This document shows, in pieces, positions 31,518 through 36,394 of a stretch of DNA of 36,394 nt. How positions within the stretch are numbered: the stretch's first letter is position 1; every line of letters starts with the position of its first letter. Source of the DNA: CAZWUZ01 sp964637655 [NCBI: uncultured bacterium] (lineage in GTDB: Bacteria > DAOPZR01); NCBI GenBank assembly GCA_964637655.1, contig CAZWUZ010000005.1:1-36394 (forward strand), given 5' to 3'. The translations under genes and the position numbers were made by a program. A model generated the notes under the pieces. That model was given only the letters and a program-made list of their open reading frames with translations, did not search any database and was not told the DNA's origin.

Positions 31518-34226
31518 GTGAATCATACGTCGAATGAACCCGAGTGGCTGACCCGAAAGAAACGCATCGATGGCCGCCTCAAGGCGCTCGGATGGACCCT
31601 CGTCTGTTATACTGAGGGCATGGATTTCTTACGGCTGACCGCGCATGCCGTTTCGGAACTCCAGACTTCGAACGGGCCGGCCGACTACGCCCTGTTCGTG
31701 CACGGTCGCCTGCTCAGCATCATCGAGGCCAAGAAAGTCACGGTCAGCCCGGAGAACGTCCTCGAGCAGGCCAAACGCTACGCCAGGGCCAACCAGTTCG
31801 CCGAAGGCAAGGTTCCGGCACCCGGACGGTGGCAGGACCTCAAGGTTCCGTTCCTATACGCGACGAACGGCGAAATCATCTGGTACCTCAACGCCAAGTT
31901 TGACAAACACATCTCTCGGAAGCTGGCCGACTATCATACCCCGCAGGCGCTGGAGAACATGTTCGCGCATGACCACGATGAGGCCTACAGGTGGCTGGCT
32001 ACGAATTCCACCGACAGCATCGAGCGGCTGCGCCACTACCAGAAAGACGCCATCCGTAGGATAGAAGAATCCATCATCGACGGGAAGCGCCAGTTCCTCG
32101 TGGCGATGGCGACCGGCACGGGCAAGACCTACATGACCGTGGCCCAAGTCTACCGCCTGCTCGAGTCCAAGGCGGCGCGCCGGGTGCTGTTCCTCGTTGA
32201 CCGCAAGGCGCTTGCCGCCCAGGCGGTGCGCGAGTTCGCGTCCTTCAACACGCCAACGGGAAACAAGTTCAACCAGGAATACGAGGTCTATTCCCAGCGC
32301 TTCCGCAAGGAGGACTTCGGCGACGACAAGCCGTTCGACCCCAAGGTCCTCCCGAACGACTACCTGGCCAGCCCGTCGAACACGCACACGTTCGTGTACG
32401 TCTCGACGATTCAGCGCATGGCCATCAACCTGTTCGGCCGGCAGGGGTCGTTCGCGCAGTCGCCCAGCGACCCGGACTATGACGAAGACGCCGACCGCAT
32501 CGACATCCCCATCCATGCCTTCGACATCATCATCGCGGACGAGTGCCACCGGGGCTACACGACGCAGGAATTGAGCATTTGGCGTGAGGTCATCACCCAC
32601 TTCGACGCCGTGAAGATAGGCCTGACTGCGACCCCGGCAGTCCATACGGTCGCGCTGTTCGGCGAGCCCGTATTCCGCTACAGCGTAGAGCAGGGCATCA
32701 AGGACGGCTACCTGGTCGACTACGACACGGTCATTGTACGTTCCAACATCCGGGTCGAAGGGGTGTTCCTGAAGGAAGGCGAAAAGGTCGGGCGCATCGA
32801 CACCGAGACTGGCGAGGAGACCTACGACCAGCTCGAGGACGAACGGGCATTCCCGTCTGGTGAGGTCGAGCGCCGGGTAACGGCGCCGGACAGCAACATG
32901 AAAATCATCAAGGAAATCGCCTCTTACGCCTATGCCCACGAGCAGAAGACCGGACATTTCCCGAAGATACTCATCTTCGCGGTCAACGACCTGGCGCACA
33001 CGTCGCACGCCGACCAGTTGGTGCGCATCTGCCGCGAAGTGTTCGGCAAGGGCGACGAGTTCGTCCAGAAGATAACCGGCAACCCGAACGTCGACCGGCC
33101 ACTCCAGAGGATACGCGAGTTCCGCAACCGGCCGAACCCGAAGGTTGTCGTCACGGTCGACATGCTTTCGACCGGTGTGGACATCCCGGTTCTCGAGTAC
33201 ATCGTGTTTCTGCGGCCGGTGCAGTCGCGCATCCTGTGGGAACAGATGCTCGGGCGCGGCACGCGGCTCGCACCGGAAATCAACAAGAGCCATTTCACGG
33301 TGTTCGATTGTTTCGACGGTACCCTCATCGAGCGCTTCAAGAACGCCTCTGCCTTCAAGCTCGAAGCGCCTGTGGGCGACCCAGTGCCGGTTTCGCGGGT
33401 TATCGAAAACATCTACGAGAACATCGAGCGTGAGTACAACACCAAGGTGCTGGTGAAGCGGCTGCGACGCATCGAGAAGGAAATGAGCGGCGAGGCGCGT
33501 CAGGAATTCGCCAGTTTCGTCACCGATGGCGACATCGGTGCGCTGGCCGGCCAACTGCCGGAGCTGCTCAAGAAGGACTTCGCCACCACCATGAAGCTCC
33601 TGCGCAACCAGAAGTTCCAGGAACTGCTGGTCGGCTACAAGCGCGCGAAACGCCAGTTCATAGTCGCCATGGAAGCGGTGGACGACGTCACTTCCGAACA
33701 TCGTTCGCGGTTCGGTGACTATGACCGCCCCGAGGACTATCTTGAGGCGTTCTCGTCCTTTGTCAAGAGCCATGCCGATGGTATCGAGGCACTGAAAATC
33801 CTGCTCGAACGGCCGAAAAGCTGGAATCCGGCGGTCTTGGACGAGCTCCGACGCATCCTGCGCGAGCAAAATTACGCAGAGCAGAGGCTGCAGGAGGCGC
33901 ACCGCCTGGTGCATCACAAGGCGCTGGCGGACATCGTTTCGATGGTGAAGCACGCGGCCAAGGAAGAAGAGCCTATCCTGACTGCGGAAGAACGGGTTGG
34001 CCGGGCCATGGACCGTATAACACTCGGGAGCAAGTTCACGGACGAGCAGCAGGAATGGCTGGGGTATATTCGTCAGCACCTTATCACCAACCTGACAATC
34101 GAGGAAGAGGATTTCGACATCTGCCCAATATTCGAGCAGCGCGGGGGACGGAACAAGGCGGCCAAGGTGTTCGGGCCGCGCCTGGGTACGCTCATCGAAG
34201 AACTGAACGTGGCGATTGCCGCGTAG
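31518..34226 (+). CDS. hsdR: type I restriction enzyme, HsdR subunit
   Basis: The 902-residue protein starts at GTG 31518, with GGAG eight bases upstream. The PD-(D/E)xK nuclease lies at the N-terminus: Asp56 in PADYALF and Glu70-x-Lys72 in IIEAKK. The SF2 translocase follows: Walker A ATGTGKT (198-204), VLFLVDRKALAAQA, DECH box (341-344), LTATP (369-373), then STGVDIP...FLRPVQSRILWEQMLGRGTRL (motifs V-VI). The C-terminal ~250 residues resemble the EcoEI_R_C domain. It translocates and cuts unmodified DNA in complex with HsdM and HsdS. Length and motifs appear complete. Confidence 0.95.
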   Translation: MNHTSNEPEWLTRKKRIDGRLKALGWTLVCYTEGMDFLRLTAHAVSELQTSNGPADYALFVHGRLLSIIEAKKVTVSPENVLEQAKRYARANQFAEGKVPAPGRWQDLKVPFLYATNGEIIWYLNAKFDKHISRKLADYHTPQALENMFAHDHDEAYRWLATNSTDSIERLRHYQKDAIRRIEESIIDGKRQFLVAMATGTGKTYMTVAQVYRLLESKAARRVLFLVDRKALAAQAVREFASFNTPTGNKFNQEYEVYSQRFRKEDFGDDKPFDPKVLPNDYLASPSNTHTFVYVSTIQRMAINLFGRQGSFAQSPSDPDYDEDADRIDIPIHAFDIIIADECHRGYTTQELSIWREVITHFDAVKIGLTATPAVHTVALFGEPVFRYSVEQGIKDGYLVDYDTVIVRSNIRVEGVFLKEGEKVGRIDTETGEETYDQLEDERAFPSGEVERRVTAPDSNMKIIKEIASYAYAHEQKTGHFPKILIFAVNDLAHTSHADQLVRICREVFGKGDEFVQKITGNPNVDRPLQRIREFRNRPNPKVVVTVDMLSTGVDIPVLEYIVFLRPVQSRILWEQMLGRGTRLAPEINKSHFTVFDCFDGTLIERFKNASAFKLEAPVGDPVPVSRVIENIYENIEREYNTKVLVKRLRRIEKEMSGEARQEFASFVTDGDIGALAGQLPELLKKDFATTMKLLRNQKFQELLVGYKRAKRQFIVAMEAVDDVTSEHRSRFGDYDRPEDYLEAFSSFVKSHADGIEALKILLERPKSWNPAVLDELRRILREQNYAEQRLQEAHRLVHHKALADIVSMVKHAAKEEEPILTAEERVGRAMDRITLGSKFTDEQQEWLGYIRQHLITNLTIEEEDFDICPIFEQRGGRNKAAKVFGPRLGTLIEELNVAIAA

Positions 34227-34235
34227 GAGCTGAGT

Positions 34236-35633
34236 ATGTCCGACGTTGTCAACAAACTATGGGGCTTCTGCCACACGCTGCGGCACGATGGCGTAGACTA
34301 CGGCGACTACATCGAGCAGTTGACCTACCTGCTGTTCCTCAAGATGGCTGACGAGAAGGAAGTTGCCATTCCCAGGAATTGCGACTGGTCCAGTCTGAAG
34401 AGCCGCTCGGGGAACGACCTGCTTGACCACTACACCGACATCCTGCGCAAGCTGCGCGAGGAGAAGGGCATCCTAGGCGACATCTTCGCGCAGTCCGCGC
34501 CGCGGTTCAACAATCCGGTTAACCTCAAGCGCGTCATCACCATGATTGACGATGAAGACTGGTCGTCCATGGACGTTGACGTGAAGGGGGCCGCTTTCGA
34601 GGGGCTTCTCGAAAAGGCCGCGAGCGAGGGAAAGAAGGGGGCAGGGCAATACTTTACACCCCGGGTGCTTATCCAGTCCATCGTGCGGGTGATGAAGCCG
34701 GACCCGCGCGGCAAGCGGGAATTCAAGGTTTGCGACCCTGCCTGCGGCACAGGCGGTTTCCTCGTCTGTGCCTACGAGTGGCTGATGACGCAGTCCAAGG
34801 GCGGCGCGCTCGACCGGGGCGAGGTCAAGCGCATTAAGAAGCAGACTTATTACGGGCAGGACTTGGTTCCCAGGCCGCGCCGCTTGGCGCTCATGAACCT
34901 CTACCTGCACGGGGTCGAGCCGCACATCTACCTCGGTGACACCATTTACGAGAAGGACCGGGGCGAAAAGTACGAGGTGGTGCTGACCAATCCGCCGTTC
35001 GGGACTAAGGGTGCAAACCAGGCCCCGGAACGCGATGATTTTACGGTTGAAACCTCGTCGAAGCAGCTAAACATTGTCCAGCACGTCATGACCATACTGA
35101 AACCCGGTGGCCGGGCTGCCATCGTTTTGCCAGACAACTGCCTGTTCGAGGGCAAAGCGGGGGAAGTCTTCAAGATATTGATGCAGGACTGCAACCTGCA
35201 TACCGTACTGCGCTTGCCGCGGGGGACCTTCACGCCGTATAGCCAGGGTGTGAAGGCCAACGTCATCTTCCTGCAAAAGGGGCTGCCGACCGAGCTTGTG
35301 TGGATATTCGATGCCCGGTCGAACGTGCCGGGCATCACAAAGAAGGACCGGCCGCTTTCAGCCGAGCACTTCGCCGAGTTCGAAAAGTGCTACGGGAACG
35401 ACCCGAATGGCTTGAGCAAACGGAAGGACCTGGGCGAAGAGGGGCGCTTCCGGCGCTTCCATATCGAGGATATCAAGGCGCGGGACTTCAAGCTCGATGT
35501 CACCTGGCTCAAGGACGATTCGCTTGAGGATGCTGACGACCTGCCCGAGCCGGGTGAACTGGCGGGCGAAGCCATCACGGAACTGGAAGCTATTGTTGTT
35601 GATTTGAAGGCGATAATCAGGTTAGTGAAATAA
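34236..35633 (+). CDS. hsdM: type I restriction enzyme, HsdM adenine methyltransferase subunit
   Basis: The product is 465 residues. An N-terminal HsdM domain (LWGFCHTLRHDGVDYGDYIEQLTYLLFLKMADE) precedes the methyltransferase. GQYFTPR marks the start of the catalytic domain, motif I is DPACGTGGF (167-175) and motif IV is NPPF (252-255), as in N6-adenine methylases. GTAGGAG precedes the ATG, nine bases after hsdR. HsdM needs HsdS to find its target, but the next gene is not an HsdS. Expression is probably coupled to hsdR. Confidence 0.95.
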   Translation: MSDVVNKLWGFCHTLRHDGVDYGDYIEQLTYLLFLKMADEKEVAIPRNCDWSSLKSRSGNDLLDHYTDILRKLREEKGILGDIFAQSAPRFNNPVNLKRVITMIDDEDWSSMDVDVKGAAFEGLLEKAASEGKKGAGQYFTPRVLIQSIVRVMKPDPRGKREFKVCDPACGTGGFLVCAYEWLMTQSKGGALDRGEVKRIKKQTYYGQDLVPRPRRLALMNLYLHGVEPHIYLGDTIYEKDRGEKYEVVLTNPPFGTKGANQAPERDDFTVETSSKQLNIVQHVMTILKPGGRAAIVLPDNCLFEGKAGEVFKILMQDCNLHTVLRLPRGTFTPYSQGVKANVIFLQKGLPTELVWIFDARSNVPGITKKDRPLSAEHFAEFEKCYGNDPNGLSKRKDLGEEGRFRRFHIEDIKARDFKLDVTWLKDDSLEDADDLPEPGELAGEAITELEAIVVDLKAIIRLVK

Positions 35634-36313
35634 TGATTGTCAAATCGAGTGAAACTGTTGCCGCACATATTTCCAATGGGGCGTGGTTGGTTTATGTGGA
35701 TGCGTGTGTCCTGAAAGATGGTATTCAGAGCGTAACCAGAGCAGTGCCTGTGCCGAATGCCGGCATATATAGAATTGCAGATATCCATACGCGTGATAGG
35801 ATAAAGGAAAAACCCGGGCAAGAAGCCAAGCTACGCGAGTTGGATTCATTGCCGAAAATTGCCGAGCTGGCGAAAATGGGAAAAATCGTGCTCATCTGTC
35901 AGTTTGAAATGATTCAAGAATTACTTGGCACTGTAACCATTGGCCCAAGAAAAAGCTGTTTTGATGACGTGGAAATTGTAGAAGTTGAAGCACCGATACA
36001 GTATTCTCGTTTTTTAACTGGTCCAAACCAAAACGCGGCGGAAATTCAGTATAACTTCATGTGCCAGATTAAGAATAAGCGCTTTCAGGAATTGCAGAAA
36101 GCGACAGGCGCCTTTCAAGGGAATAATGCCTTGAATAGAAATCAGCTTGCAGACGCATTCCATATCTGGTGCGCTGAATTTAACCAAGCCGAGTATTTCC
36201 TGACGATGGATTTCAAATTGATTAACATCACTAACAGTCAGAAAACCAATAAGCCAAAAGTAAAGGTGGTCCGCCCCACGACTTTGATAGAAGAGATTGC
36301 TAATGCAGCATAG
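35633..36313 (+). CDS. PIN-like domain protein, putative RNase
   Basis: The 226-residue protein's ATG overlaps the hsdM stop (TAATG). Asp23 in WLVYVDACVL and the late QLADAFHIWCAEF (Asp174) and YFLTMDFKLI (Asp193) reproduce the strand-1 and strand-4/5 acidic residues of PIN nucleases. The intervening ~120 residues are longer than in VapC toxins. It is AT-rich like the HEPN gene and unlike hsdR/hsdM. In the usual hsdM position one expects hsdS. This gene occupies that place as if inserted into the operon. RNase activity and immune function are inferred. Confidence 0.7.
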   Translation: MIVKSSETVAAHISNGAWLVYVDACVLKDGIQSVTRAVPVPNAGIYRIADIHTRDRIKEKPGQEAKLRELDSLPKIAELAKMGKIVLICQFEMIQELLGTVTIGPRKSCFDDVEIVEVEAPIQYSRFLTGPNQNAAEIQYNFMCQIKNKRFQELQKATGAFQGNNALNRNQLADAFHIWCAEFNQAEYFLTMDFKLINITNSQKTNKPKVKVVRPTTLIEEIANAA

Positions 36314-36339
36314 CGTTTCTACTGCTCGCCTACCGAAAG

Positions 36340-36394
36340 TGCGTATTCTGACAAACCTCGCCGCCCCATTCTGATAAACTTCGCCGGGTGATTC
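36340..36394 (+). mobile_element. probable IS21-family-like element end (partial)
   Basis: ATTCTGACAAACCTCGCCG (36345-36363) and ATTCTGATAAACTTCGCCG (36368-36386) are near-identical, with a third copy starting at 36391, giving a 23-base period. Multiple short repeats of this size just inside the terminus are typical of IS21-family elements, which begin with TG. The element could start at the TG of TGCGTATTC (36340). The transposase genes would lie beyond the window. It begins within 30 bases of the PIN-like gene's stop. Confidence 0.45.

Noticed and set aside
31854-34079. 741-codon open frame on the - strand
   Set aside because: It is antisense to hsdR, whose motifs are all present on the + strand.

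Overview
The window looks like accessory DNA from an uncultivated Gram-negative bacterium. Several genes encode lipobox lipoproteins and signal-peptide proteins. The coding base composition swings sharply from gene to gene. Two ABC-permease fusion proteins end in a motif (Y..R.TG..P.T...Y, then a PF.G..FP-like stretch) that I associate with Planctomycetes/Verrucomicrobia/Lentisphaerae-type genomes. That placement is only a weak inference. I saw no rRNA, tRNA or CRISPR array.

Region 1 (1-13671), all genes on the + strand, is punctuated by six copies of a 50-70 bp element. The ends are GGCCAAC and GTTGGCC, with inner arms GCGCTC and GAGCGC, an extrahelical base in the left arm, and a variable central hairpin. 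This is the R''-L''-L'-R' architecture of integron attC sites, so I read the region as an integron cassette array with no integrase in the window. Three cassettes each carry one exported protein of unknown function (208-861, 1129-2202, 2334-3224). A 9.3-kb stretch without attC follows. It holds a large lipoprotein, a four-gene operon of two paralogous stalk-domain (copper-amine-oxidase-N-like) secreted proteins, a radical SAM/SPASM enzyme and a secreted helical protein, and then an NlpC/P60-like plus M28 peptidase pair. The last cassette (12578-13665) carries a three-TM membrane protein plus a TIR-like (MTH538/DUF1863) protein, a probable two-gene defence module.

Region 2 (13733-20308, - strand) is a tightly overlapping five-gene operon: a YtrA-type GntR regulator, an ABC ATPase and three ABC-2-type membrane proteins. 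Two of these carry large soluble C-terminal domains. The operon is driven by a good sigma-70 promoter.

Region 3 (20373-28684, - strand) is a compact mobile-element-like cluster. It contains a possible HUH Rep-like protein, several unknowns, a DnaQ-like exonuclease with eroded active-site motifs, a sigma-region-4-like regulator, a VirD4/TraG-type coupling ATPase fused to a second AAA-like domain, and a ClpP-type protease. An upstream 880-bp control region holds inverted repeats and a 13-bp direct repeat that could be an origin.

Region 4 (29112-36394, + strand) is a type I restriction-modification island: an AlbA_2/GHKL regulator, a HEPN-domain protein, HsdR, HsdM and a PIN-like nuclease. No HsdS is seen before the window ends. 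The last 50 bases contain a 23-bp-period tandem repeat resembling the end of an IS21-family element.

Overall the window is a mosaic of an integron cassette array, an exporter operon, an integrated plasmid-like element and a defence island.
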